Shown one piece after another: positions 7,326-14,126 of a stretch of DNA of 30,057 bases. The stretch spans positions 1-30,057 of IMG/VR virus record IMGVR_UViG_3300030294_000130; one strand, 5' to 3'. Each line of letters opens with the position of its first letter. Position 1 is the first letter of the stretch. This stretch comes from a virus. The position numbers and the translations under genes are program-made. The notes beneath the pieces were generated by a model. It did not search any database. It was not told the origin of the DNA and saw nothing but the letters and a program-made list of their open reading frames with translations.

Positions 7326-8762
7326 TTAAGCAGTCTTAATAACGTCTTTGACATTTCCGTCAGTAACCACATTATCTTTATTAGTCTTTTCATTGCCTGT
7401 ATCTCCATTCTTGAAATCATATGATCCAAATGCTTTCTGTTGAGTCTCAATATCAGCTTTCTTCTCTTCTTCCAGACGTTTCTTCTCTTCTTCAACATCA
7501 AGTTCTGAATTAAAGTTCTTAACCCTTGTTTCCCATGATATGAACCCATTTGTTTCCTGTGCAATCTTAGCTGCAAGTTCATCATCAACTGGAAGTGAAC
7601 GTTTCATTGTAATATCAAGCTGTGTTAGATTCGCATTCTTTGCCTTAATTAGATTAATATTACTTGTTAATTGAAGTCTTTGGCGTAATCCTTTTTTAAA
7701 GTAGCGTTCTTTTGTCTTTCCTAACTGCTCTAATCCCAAAAGTTTATACTTCATAGCAACACCTGAAGCATTAGAAGCGAAGTTTTCATCTGTCAGGCAA
7801 GGAACCTTTGAGAATTCATGGATATCATCTTTTAGTGATTTCTTAAGAACTTCTACCTCTGTTTCATTCATATTCTTAACTAACCACTCAGCAGAGCCAC
7901 CATCAGGTAGTTCTAATATTTTCATTTTCTTTAATAACTTAGCTGTAGCACACATTTCTGTTTCATCATCACCAAAGCTTACACCAGTCACTGCAAGTAA
8001 CGCATCAATCAGTTGCTCTTTATCATTTACTCTATCTGATTGTAGCTTATTATAAGCATCTATTAGGGTAATAACAGATTCGAAGTCTCCCTTTTCGCGC
8101 TTATTATTTTGATATTCCACAATAGGCACCCCACCAAAGAAGTGCTCTCTTGTTTTATCATCTTGCATGATATATGTATCACTTGTTATTAAAATGGTAT
8201 GATACTTCAGTTCTTGCATATCTGAATAAACCGTTATGTCCCAGCCTTTTTCATTACCATCAATATCAAATACTTGGTAATAACTGCAGGCAAATATCTT
8301 ATTATGATTAATACTAGTATCTACTACAAGGAAACTGTTTAATGGACTCAAACATGCCAGCAATGGTTCAGGTACTTCAGCATCACTCATATACTGATAT
8401 TCAAGTCCATACCCATATATCGAAATATCTAGTGCTAATTCATTGTTATGACTATCTTCGTCAATGGTAGTGTAATGAGCATTCAATTCTTCTGCCCCAT
8501 CACCACTATATTGTATTGGAACACCAAATACGTATCCCGTGGCCATGTCAGTGATATAAGCAGCATGATTACATACAAGCCTATTATTTGGCATTGACTC
8601 ATCGCTGAATTTTCTTGTTAATATTTCATGACGTTCATCATAATAATCATCCAGCTTGCTAAGCCTTGTTAGCTGAACCTGATGTTCTAGAATACATTTT
8701 TGCAATAGTTTGTTTGGTATTGTTCCATCTTCATTTAAGAAGCTTCTGTCTTTAATTATCAC
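7326..8762 (-). CDS. Portal protein (SPP1 gp6-like)
   Basis: This 478-residue protein has the SPP1-family portal pattern. An N-terminal part reads LQKCILEHQVQLTRLSKLDDYYDERHEIL. NRLVCNHAAYITDMATGYVFGVPI lies at about residues 58-81, with a long body and EVLKKSLKDDIHEFSKVPCLTDENFASNASGVAMKYKLLGLE at about 305-345. The C-terminus is highly charged (about 410-478, many E/K). The portal forms the dodecameric DNA entry ring at one capsid vertex and binds the terminase. It starts with GTG after GAGGTGA, 4 bases after the large terminase stop. Confidence 0.92.
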   Translation of the reverse strand: MIIKDRSFLNEDGTIPNKLLQKCILEHQVQLTRLSKLDDYYDERHEILTRKFSDESMPNNRLVCNHAAYITDMATGYVFGVPIQYSGDGAEELNAHYTTIDEDSHNNELALDISIYGYGLEYQYMSDAEVPEPLLACLSPLNSFLVVDTSINHNKIFACSYYQVFDIDGNEKGWDITVYSDMQELKYHTILITSDTYIMQDDKTREHFFGGVPIVEYQNNKREKGDFESVITLIDAYNKLQSDRVNDKEQLIDALLAVTGVSFGDDETEMCATAKLLKKMKILELPDGGSAEWLVKNMNETEVEVLKKSLKDDIHEFSKVPCLTDENFASNASGVAMKYKLLGLEQLGKTKERYFKKGLRQRLQLTSNINLIKAKNANLTQLDITMKRSLPVDDELAAKIAQETNGFISWETRVKNFNSELDVEEEKKRLEEEKKADIETQQKAFGSYDFKNGDTGNEKTNKDNVVTDGNVKDVIKTA

Positions 8763-8766
8763 TTTA

Positions 8767-10065
8767 TCACCTCAATCCTAATTTTGCTTTGCTGCTGACT
8801 TTAATCTTGTTCTTTGGATTAATAATTGTATAACAAAAATATCTAACTGCATCCATTGCATGGTCGTGCTGCTTTATTGGTTTATCGTCACCATGCTTTG
8901 AGGCCTTGGCATCCCATATATATGAATTAAACTCCGAGATAGTATTCTCACATATCTTTGAAAACGCTATCTTTTCCTGGATAAGAAGAGTAGCCACATA
9001 TCTAATGCCATCCAATACGTCATTATCAGCTTTTTGTATTTTATATCCTCGTTGCCTTAGTTCTGCAATAAATGATGCCGCACTGGGATCTATTATTATT
9101 GCCTTGGGGCTTATGCCACCTAAAAATAGCTTTAAATCATCTGCATATTGTGTATCAGTCTTTTGTGAGTCTTCATCACGACCTGAATAATAATATTCTT
9201 TTACGCATATCCATTTGCCCTGAAGGTTTTTACACCATAGTAGGAATACTGTTGCATTCTGGGTACCATAATCACAGCTGACATAATAATTATCTTTTGA
9301 CAGATCTGCGATTGTTTCAAGGGTATGCTTAACTTTATCAAACATATCATAAATGACGCCCTCTGCAACAACCCACAATCCTCTTATATATCTGTCATAG
9401 AAAACACCACTGTACATTGACTTATAACGGGCTTTAATCTTCTCTGACAGACTCAAATTATCGTCCATAGTGAAATGCAGATAAAGAAGATTCTTTTCAT
9501 GCAACTTATCAATCCAATTGACCTTAAACCAATGATATGGTCCATCAGGATTACAGTTGAACCAAAACTTAGATCCATCTACTGAACAACGCCCTGTTGC
9601 CTGATTGACAAACGATTCAGGCATTAATGCAACTTCATCAAAAAAACAGCCTGCAAGAGTGATACCTTGTATCAAGTCTTGTGACCGTTCATCTTTACCA
9701 CCAAATATATAAAAATAATTACTTACTTCACCTTTTGTTACAATAACCAGATTGTCAGCTCTATGATCAGCGACGCCATAACCTCTTGATCGGAGCATAA
9801 GCTTAAGCCAAAACAATACATTGCGTCGAAAGGATCCTATTGTCTTACCACACATTCCAAAACTCTGTCCAGTGAAGCTGGTCATTGCCCATATTACATA
9901 TGATAATGACATAGACAATGTTTTACCTGAACGGATTGCTCCGTCTGCAATGACACCGTCTTTATCCTTCACAGGTGAATTATCCATCCACCAGGTAAGT
10001 ACTTTTAACTGTTTATTTGAGAAGGGCTTGAATTTGAATATAGCTTGTCTTATTCTTCCTGCCAT
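8767..10065 (-). CDS. terL: Terminase large subunit (PBSX/Terminase_3 type)
   Basis: The 432-residue motor has a Walker A motif GAIRSGKT (42-49) and a Walker B motif GCFFDEVALM with D143-E144. The C-terminal RNase H-like nuclease domain shows CDYGTQNATVFLLW (Asp265), AIIIDPSAASF and a final acidic HDHAMDAVRYF segment. It cuts concatemeric phage DNA and pumps it through the portal. It overlaps the small subunit gene by 16 bases and is followed at once by the portal gene. Whether this phage is a cos or pac type cannot be told from the motifs. Confidence 0.95.
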   Translation of the reverse strand: MAGRIRQAIFKFKPFSNKQLKVLTWWMDNSPVKDKDGVIADGAIRSGKTLSMSLSYVIWAMTSFTGQSFGMCGKTIGSFRRNVLFWLKLMLRSRGYGVADHRADNLVIVTKGEVSNYFYIFGGKDERSQDLIQGITLAGCFFDEVALMPESFVNQATGRCSVDGSKFWFNCNPDGPYHWFKVNWIDKLHEKNLLYLHFTMDDNLSLSEKIKARYKSMYSGVFYDRYIRGLWVVAEGVIYDMFDKVKHTLETIADLSKDNYYVSCDYGTQNATVFLLWCKNLQGKWICVKEYYYSGRDEDSQKTDTQYADDLKLFLGGISPKAIIIDPSAASFIAELRQRGYKIQKADNDVLDGIRYVATLLIQEKIAFSKICENTISEFNSYIWDAKASKHGDDKPIKQHDHAMDAVRYFCYTIINPKNKIKVSSKAKLGLR

Positions 10066-10775
10066 ATACCATCAATCCTTCCTGCGAGAGCCTCAATAAA
10101 GCCATCATCCTCTGTTATTCCTTCATCACCCAAATTAGTCTTAGCTTTCAGTACCGCTATTCTAGCTTTCTGCTCTTCAGTAGCGAGATCCCAGTTTTTA
10201 TGCAGCAAATCATCATACTGCTTTAACATACTTTCTAATGTTCTCATTGCCCTGGACTGGGCATTTAAGAATGTTGCATGCTTATCCCATGCTTGCTGTA
10301 TCTCCCACTTTTCACTACCACCATTCTTACTAAAGCCTTCTCCAATTTTGGTAGATGACATATCGCCCTGGTCTTTAACATACATAAGCTTCTGGGCTCG
10401 TATAATTGCCGTGTACTGCAGTTGTATATTATCCCATAACAGATCTAGAGGATTAGATGATTGAATTGCTCCCATGATCAACATTGTTTCTTCCGGAAGC
10501 CACTTAGAAAAGAAGCCATGCTTTTCAGCATTTAAGTTTGCCTTTGGGGCTCCATGACCAACCGCGTTTGCATTATTTAAGGGTGCACCCTTTTTCTTTC
10601 GGGGTGCACCCTCTCCCTTTGCCTCCTTAGTCCAACCATATCTTTTGATCCAGGACTTAACGGTATTAATACTAATATTGTATTTTTCAGACAATTCCTT
10701 TGGTTTAATGCCCCCCAGGTAGTCTGCTTTTATCTTATCTTTATCAGGAGCTCTTACTTCATCCAATACCACCAC
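10050..10775 (-). CDS. terS: Terminase small subunit
   Basis: The 241-residue protein has an N-terminal helix-turn-helix, LSEKYNISINTVKSWIKRYGW (about residues 28-48), for binding the packaging site. A basic Gly-Ala-Pro linker follows (GAPRKKKGAPLNNANAVGHGAPKANLNAEKHGFFSKW), characteristic of PBSX-type small terminases. A helical oligomerisation region makes up the rest. It directly precedes terL. The start is uncertain: GTG at 10775, the following GTG, or TTG a few codons later, all behind AAGGTAGG. The gene carries two copies of the palindrome GGGTGCACCC. Confidence 0.9.
   Translation of the reverse strand: MVVLDEVRAPDKDKIKADYLGGIKPKELSEKYNISINTVKSWIKRYGWTKEAKGEGAPRKKKGAPLNNANAVGHGAPKANLNAEKHGFFSKWLPEETMLIMGAIQSSNPLDLLWDNIQLQYTAIIRAQKLMYVKDQGDMSSTKIGEGFSKNGGSEKWEIQQAWDKHATFLNAQSRAMRTLESMLKQYDDLLHKNWDLATEEQKARIAVLKAKTNLGDEGITEDDGFIEALAGRIDGIWQEE
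10579..10611. repeat. Two 10-bp palindromes spaced 21 bp apart inside terS
   Basis: GGGTGCACCC occurs exactly at 10581-10590 and again at 10602-10611. The first copy extends to a 14-bp perfect palindrome, AAGGGTGCACCCTT (10579-10592). Centres are 21 bp apart, two helical turns. Both encode Gly-Ala-Pro in the terminase linker. Packaging sites of several phages lie in or next to terS, so a TerS binding role is possible, but the repeat may simply reflect repeated GAP codons. Confidence 0.45.
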
Positions 10776-10794
10776 CTACCTTATTTTGTAGTAT

Positions 10795-10823
10795 GAAAAA
10801 AGCACCCAAATTAATGAGTGCTC
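10795..10823 (-). terminator. Intrinsic terminator before the terminase genes
   Basis: On the minus strand AGCACTC (10822-10816) pairs with GGGTGCT (10807-10801) over an 8-base loop, with one T·G pair, followed by TTTTTTC. It ends the 11146-11754 / 10837-11121 unit, 20 bases upstream of terS. The stem is short, so read-through is likely. Confidence 0.7.
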
Positions 10824-10836
10824 TTAATTATTATTA

Positions 10837-11121
10837 TTATTCTAACGCACCTTCTCCAAAAATTGTAATTAGTCGCTCTAATATCTGTGTTTCATCAAGC
10901 TCTTCATCGCAACAGAGTTGTACAATTTCATCACCTCTCATGTCTTCGGAGTCAACATCAAACATGATGCATACACATTCAATTAATCGTTCTCTTGCAG
11001 AAGTAATGCTATTTTCAGTAATATCAATTCCAATTTTTCTTAAAGCATCCTCAGCTAGCGTTATTTCGTGGCATGAAGAAATTATCTTATTTAGTACTCT
11101 TTCAGTCTTTTGTTTATTCAT
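10837..11121 (-). CDS. Hypothetical 94-aa acidic helical protein
   Basis: I do not recognise a family. The protein is predicted to be almost entirely helical. It has a basic N-terminus (MNKQKTERVLNKII), three central cysteines (CHE, ECVC) and a very acidic second half (FDVDSEDMRGDEIVQLCCDEELDETQILERLITIFGEGALE). It has AAGGGTGA before the ATG. It lies 24 bases after the 202-aa gene and ends just before a terminator, so the two form one transcription unit. It could be a small regulator or the partner of the 202-aa protein; nothing in the sequence decides this. Confidence 0.65.
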   Translation of the reverse strand: MNKQKTERVLNKIISSCHEITLAEDALRKIGIDITENSITSARERLIECVCIMFDVDSEDMRGDEIVQLCCDEELDETQILERLITIFGEGALE

Positions 11122-11145
11122 ATGTTCACCCTTTTTTGTTTTATA

Positions 11146-11754
11146 CTAAAAATTAATAATATCTTCACCTTGTAGAGCGGTTACTAATCGATCAAACACA
11201 AGGTGGCGTACAGTTTTACCTGGATTTTGATTATTAATATCATCTAGTATATTATTAATTGTTGTATTATATTTACCAATAATAGTATTAATACCTTTAA
11301 TACTTTGAATGGATGGACTACAATTTCTATTTTTTTCAATCTGATCTTTTATCTTAAATATTGGTGTGCCTGGTTTCATCTCATACTGTGTTACTAATAC
11401 CATTATTGCATTATGCAACTGTTTTGCTGTAGTATTCCAAGGCACCTTATCCCCAAGCGAATTTCCACCTCCTCCTACTGGGCCTCCATTTTCATTATGG
11501 AAAATATCAAATCCTATTGGCGGTTGTTTTCCAGTTAATTCAAGGAAATCCTTTGCTGCTTTGTTTCCACAATATATTAATTCTTTTGAACCATATTTTT
11601 TATTTATACAAGAAAATATGTAATATTTATCCTTTATATCTTTTCCAGCATCTCCCTGCATAATTCTATTATTAACTAATTGTACTATTGCAACTGGTTC
11701 TACTTCATATTCACTAACTATTCTCTCTCTTAGCTGATGTGTCCTGCATTTCAT
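11146..11754 (-). CDS. Hypothetical 202-aa protein with its own promoter (moron-like)
   Basis: I do not recognise this protein. It has a conserved-looking core, DKYYIFSCINKKYGSKELIYCGNKAAKDFLELTG (about 42-75), where a beta hairpin with two cysteines is followed by a helix. A glycine/asparagine loop follows (FHNENGGPVGGGGNSLGDKV). The helical second half has an NNILDDINNQNPG stretch and ends DRLVTALQGEDIINF. No membrane segment or known catalytic motif is seen. The start is supported by GGAGGGG 4 bases before ATG. A TTGTAA-17-TATAAT promoter lies about 50 bp upstream and a terminator lies before that, so it is transcribed apart from the early operon. This suggests expression in the lysogen, perhaps a host-benefit or superinfection function (inference only). 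Confidence 0.7.
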   Translation of the reverse strand: MKCRTHQLRERIVSEYEVEPVAIVQLVNNRIMQGDAGKDIKDKYYIFSCINKKYGSKELIYCGNKAAKDFLELTGKQPPIGFDIFHNENGGPVGGGGNSLGDKVPWNTTAKQLHNAIMVLVTQYEMKPGTPIFKIKDQIEKNRNCSPSIQSIKGINTIIGKYNTTINNILDDINNQNPGKTVRHLVFDRLVTALQGEDIINF

Positions 11755-11805
11755 TTATCCCCTCCATATATACTTTTTCTATTATTTACCATAATTTATT
11801 TTTCT

Positions 11806-11834
11806 ATTATATTACTTCTTAATGTCGCTTACAA
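11806..11834 (-). promoter_or_regulatory. Sigma-70-type promoter for the 202-aa/94-aa cassette
   Basis: On the minus strand TTGTAA (11834-11829), a 17-base spacer and a perfect TATAAT (11811-11806) lie about 50 bp before the ATG at 11754. There is no other gene between the promoter and that start, and an upstream terminator isolates it from earlier transcription. Confidence 0.7.
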
Positions 11835-11850
11835 TATAAATATTTGCAAT

Positions 11851-11889
11851 TAATAAAAAGACATCCTACCGAGGGGTGTAGGGTGTCTT
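11851..11889 (-). terminator. Strong intrinsic terminator of the early/middle operon
   Basis: On the minus strand AAGACACCCTAC (11889-11878) pairs with GTAGGATGTCTT (11869-11858) over an 8-base loop. This gives 12 bp with one C-G to T·G change, followed by TTTTTATTAATT. It follows the 11982-12209 gene by about 90 bases. Confidence 0.9.
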
Positions 11890-11981
11890 AAAGGGGGTCT
11901 ATATATTTAATAAGGGAATACATTTCGTCTCTTCGACTTGTACTTATTATAACACTTTAAAATGGGAATTGTGGGAAAGTT

Positions 11982-12209
11982 TTATTGATCTGATAATCCG
12001 AGTAATTCTTTATTCATTTCGACAAGGCTTATTGAAAATCCGTCTTTTGGATTACCTGCCTTAAAGCTGTCAAAATCAAGGAATACAAGTTTTGATTTAT
12101 CGAAGTCTGACTTGTCTACCATGATTCCAATAACCGTATTTGATTCTTTTAATGTTTTCGCTAATAGATCCATTTGAATATGTATTGTTTGTTTCGTTTC
12201 TTCTCTCAT
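11982..12209 (-). CDS. Hypothetical 75-aa protein
   Basis: This small protein has a strong ribosome site (AAAAGGAGA, 7 bases before the ATG). Its N-terminal helix (MREETKQTIHIQMDLLAKTLKESN) is followed by beta-like segments (TVIGIMVDKSDFDKSKLVFLDFDSF) and GFSISLVEMNKELLGLSDQ. No family is recognised. It stands alone between a 186-bp divergent intergenic region shared with the rightward membrane peptide and the terminator at 11889-11858. I found no consensus promoter for it in that region. Small acidic proteins at this position of Bacillota prophages are common and uncharacterised. Confidence 0.65.
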   Translation of the reverse strand: MREETKQTIHIQMDLLAKTLKESNTVIGIMVDKSDFDKSKLVFLDFDSFKAGNPKDGFSISLVEMNKELLGLSDQ

Positions 12210-12308
12210 AATATCTCTCCTTTTGTTGTTTTATTTTAATTAAAATTTAAAAAAAATATGTCTTGACTTATTCCTTTACCTTGTAAGACAATTCTTTTAT
12301 AGATTTCA

Positions 12309-12362
12309 ACTTCACTTGTTTATATTAATTCTTATAAATAGCATTTAAATTAGTAGTGAAGT
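12309..12362. repeat. Inverted repeat in the leader of the rightward membrane peptide
   Basis: ACTTCACT (12309-12316) and AGTGAAGT (12355-12362) are perfect 8-bp inverted repeats 38 bases apart, in the AT-rich 186-bp stretch between the divergent genes starting at 12209 and 12396. They could fold the leader RNA upstream of the AGGAGG at 12381-12386, or be a binding site. No clear -35/-10 pair was found in this stretch in either direction. Confidence 0.4.
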
Positions 12363-12395
12363 TTCTGTAATTACAAAAGAAGGAGGTATGCGTCC

Positions 12396-12521
12396 ATGGA
12401 ATTTCTTGACAAGGCTAATAATAGCCTTCAAACTTTTACAATAACAGTGCTAATTTTAGTACTAGTTATTGTCGTAATCGGGACAATTGGTGTTGGCTTA
12501 TATAAATCTAAAAGAAAATAA
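12396..12521 (+). CDS. Small single-span membrane peptide (41 aa), rightward
   Basis: A strong AAGGAGG lies 9 bases before the ATG at 12396. The product has an 11-14 residue polar start (MEFLDKANNSLQTFT), one hydrophobic helix (about 15-35, ITVLILVLVIVVIGTIGVGL) and a basic end (YKSKRK), implying a cytoplasmic C-terminus. Size, single span and basic tail resemble small holin-like peptides and the toxins of type I toxin-antitoxin pairs in Bacillota prophages, but I see no antitoxin RNA that I can define. It runs against all neighbouring genes, with a long leader and a stable hairpin just after the stop. An overlapping 18-codon frame from the ATG at 12388 is less well spaced and was not chosen. 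Confidence 0.75.
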   Translation: MEFLDKANNSLQTFTITVLILVLVIVVIGTIGVGLYKSKRK

Positions 12522-12530
12522 GTCCAAATG

Positions 12531-12563
12531 TTTTGCAGCTGCTACCTTTTAGCGGCTGCAAAA
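12531..12563. repeat. Strong hairpin between convergent small genes
   Basis: TTTTGCAGCTGCTA (12531-12544) pairs with TAGCGGCTGCAAAA (12550-12563) over a 5-base loop, with one wobble in 14 bp. The A/T ends of the stem pair with each other, so there is no free T-run in either direction beyond the stem. It sits between the rightward 41-aa gene and the leftward 48-aa gene, and may stabilise or end both transcripts. Confidence 0.6.
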
Positions 12564-12569
12564 CAAATA

Positions 12570-12716
12570 TTAGTTTATTTCATCAAAATCAACTGATACA
12601 AATTCATTACAATTGGAAACTGTAAACTTTTGATATCCTTCTGAATAGTCCGAAATAATATACCCTGCTTGTTCTAAAGCTTCTGAACAAATTGCCATAA
12701 TACTGTCAATATCCAT
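12570..12716 (-). CDS. Hypothetical 48-aa protein
   Basis: The ATG at 12716 follows GGAGG by 8 bases, and the frame runs 48 codons to a TAA at 12570-12572. The product (MDIDSIMAICSEALEQAGYI...NEFVSVDFDEIN) is acidic, with an N-terminal helix and a beta-like second half. I recognise no family. It lies 25 bases after the sigma-like regulator and probably shares its transcript. It ends against the hairpin facing the convergent membrane peptide gene. Confidence 0.65.
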   Translation of the reverse strand: MDIDSIMAICSEALEQAGYIISDYSEGYQKFTVSNCNEFVSVDFDEIN

Positions 12717-12741
12717 TTTATTATCCTCCACTAACTTTTAA

Positions 12742-13164
12742 TTAATCACCTAAATATTTATTGATCCTTTTTCCAACAGAACTTCTGTCCATATGAATTT
12801 TCTTTGCTACCTGCTCCTGGGTTAATTCATCTATGAAGGTCATCGTGAATATTATCCTGGTACAGCTATCAGATATACTATTTATGTACTCCTGAATCTC
12901 AAGTAGCTCTTCTTCACATTCTTCTATTTTCTTATCTAACATAGTATTAAGCTTCTCTACTCTCAGAATCTTCTTTGCATCCGCTAGTACATAATACCCA
13001 GACACGTGAAAACTCTTTGGCTCATATGGAAAATCCGGATTAGATCCTTTTACAAATGCATGCTCAATACGTGATGGGGTAGAATGTAATCTTTTAAGTC
13101 TCTGCTCAAGAATATATACTTCTTTTTTTAATGATCCATATTGTTCTAACCGTTGTCTATCCAT
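12742..13164 (-). CDS. Sigma-70 region 4-like regulator, probable late-gene activator
   Basis: This 140-residue protein has a long coiled-coil N-terminus (LEQYGSLKKEVYILEQRLKRL), a YYVLADAKKILRVEKL middle and a second coiled coil (LDKKIEECEEELLEIQEYINSI). The C-terminal helix-turn-helix, ELTQEQVAKKIHMDRSSVGKRINKYL (about 113-138), is like sigma-70 region 4. This is the layout of ArpU-like and related phage late transcription regulators, which sit between replication and terminase genes, as here. It overlaps the upstream gene by 8 bases. It is the best candidate for switching on the late genes, which lack obvious sigma-70 promoters. Confidence 0.8.
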   Translation of the reverse strand: MDRQRLEQYGSLKKEVYILEQRLKRLHSTPSRIEHAFVKGSNPDFPYEPKSFHVSGYYVLADAKKILRVEKLNTMLDKKIEECEEELLEIQEYINSISDSCTRIIFTMTFIDELTQEQVAKKIHMDRSSVGKRINKYLGD

Positions 13165-13933
13165 TCTTCCTCCTGTTCTCCCTTAAATTCATCTCAGGAT
13201 TATTTAGTAATTCTATTTTTCCTCTGCAGCTCTGCCCTGTTCTTCCTAACTTTGCACCAATCTTTTCTAAACTCCAGCCATCATCATACATAAATATAAG
13301 TATAGCGGTCTCTTCCGGTGTCCATACCTTATTCTTAGCTCTTAGGGGTGGTATATCTATAGCTAACTCCCATATACGTCTTCTGATTGCTCCTTCGCTT
13401 CTCTTCAACTCCGCTGACAAATCCGTATACGTATATCTATGCTGCATAATCATTCTCTCAAGTTTGATATCCTCTGATTTCGTCCAGGGCGTAGTTTTGA
13501 ATCTACATTCGAAGTCAATCATTCTTTTCTTCTTTACCCATTCAGGCTCTGCACCAAGAATATTCTCCTGCATCTTAGAAAAATCAATTTTTCGTTTATT
13601 TTCCTTAGCCCAATCCCAAAATTCAATAAGATATACAACTTTAAAACTATTATTAAATACTTTCTTCTTTTTGATAGGGAAGTCTTCCCACGTCTTGAAT
13701 TGATAATATGCATTACGGGGTGACTTAGATCCGTACAGAGCCATAAGAAGTTGGCTATATGTAACATACTCACCACTTTCAAGAAAACGCCCTAATCCAC
13801 ACCTTACCTTTCTTACTAGAATGCTGTTTTCACTTCTATCAAGATTTTTCGCTAATGTCTTAATACTAATTGTTCCGTAATTATCTGATAAATAAGTTTC
13901 GTCTTGCTGACTCCATGTTCTACCTAATCCCAT
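13157..13933 (-). CDS. DNA-binding protein with three Myb/SANT-like segments
   Basis: I chose the ATG at 13933, 9 bases after GGAGG; an in-frame start 8 codons earlier (13957) lacks a site. The 258-residue product has three related tryptophan-led helical segments. They are TWSQQDETYLSDNYGTISIK near the start, TPWTKSEDIKLERMIMQHRY in the middle and KVWTPEETAILIFMYDDGWS near the end. Each is followed by an LAKNLDRSENSI-, LSAELKRSEGAI- or IGAKLGRTGQSC-type recognition helix. Between the first and second lies a basic stretch (FPIKKKKVFNNSF) and WDWAKENKRKIDF. This suggests a sequence-specific DNA-binding protein. It lies just before the sigma-like gene and overlaps its start, so a joint regulatory role is plausible. 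Confidence 0.75.
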   Translation of the reverse strand: MGLGRTWSQQDETYLSDNYGTISIKTLAKNLDRSENSILVRKVRCGLGRFLESGEYVTYSQLLMALYGSKSPRNAYYQFKTWEDFPIKKKKVFNNSFKVVYLIEFWDWAKENKRKIDFSKMQENILGAEPEWVKKKRMIDFECRFKTTPWTKSEDIKLERMIMQHRYTYTDLSAELKRSEGAIRRRIWELAIDIPPLRAKNKVWTPEETAILIFMYDDGWSLEKIGAKLGRTGQSCRGKIELLNNPEMNLRENRRKNG

Positions 13934-13937
13934 ATTT

Positions 13938-14126
13938 TCAACCTCCGGTGTAAGCACAATCCGTATGAATAAATATATGCGTATTACGTTTTGTCTTTAC
14001 GTACTCAATATTTACATCAGATGTTCTTATTTGCTTCTTACATACTTGGCAATTGCATTCCCCCGGTAGATACTTCCATTCAGGGGATCCTTTTATTTCT
14101 TCTCCACTACTCGATTTCAATGGCAT
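13938..14126 (-). CDS. Hypothetical 62-aa protein with a Cys-x2-Cys motif
   Basis: An AGGAGG lies 7 bases before the ATG, which overlaps the end of the helicase gene by 20 bases. The short protein contains WKYLPGECNCQVCKKQIRTSD (cysteines in C-x-C-x2-C spacing) and a final HTDC. These could bind a zinc ion, as in small treble-clef-like phage proteins. No family is recognised. Its stop overlaps the ribosome site of the Myb/SANT-like gene, so the genes are translated together. Confidence 0.7.
   Translation of the reverse strand: MPLKSSSGEEIKGSPEWKYLPGECNCQVCKKQIRTSDVNIEYVKTKRNTHIFIHTDCAYTGG

Noticed and set aside
7280-7588. 102-codon minus-strand frame at the portal end
   Set aside because: It is highly basic and lies within the portal C-terminus in another frame; a shadow of the E/K-rich portal codons.
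10045-10464. 139-codon plus-strand frame opposite terS
   Set aside because: Antisense shadow with many cysteines and serines, no ribosome site, and the opposite strand is a clear terminase.
12388-12444. 18-codon frame starting at ATG 12388 (MRPWNFLTRL...) on the plus strand
   Set aside because: Its ATG is only 1-2 bases after AGGAGG, too close, while the ATG at 12396 is well spaced and gives a coherent membrane peptide.
13131-13703. 190-codon plus-strand frame
   Set aside because: It is antisense to the Myb/SANT-like gene, has no ribosome site and reads as hydrophobic low-quality sequence; a shadow.
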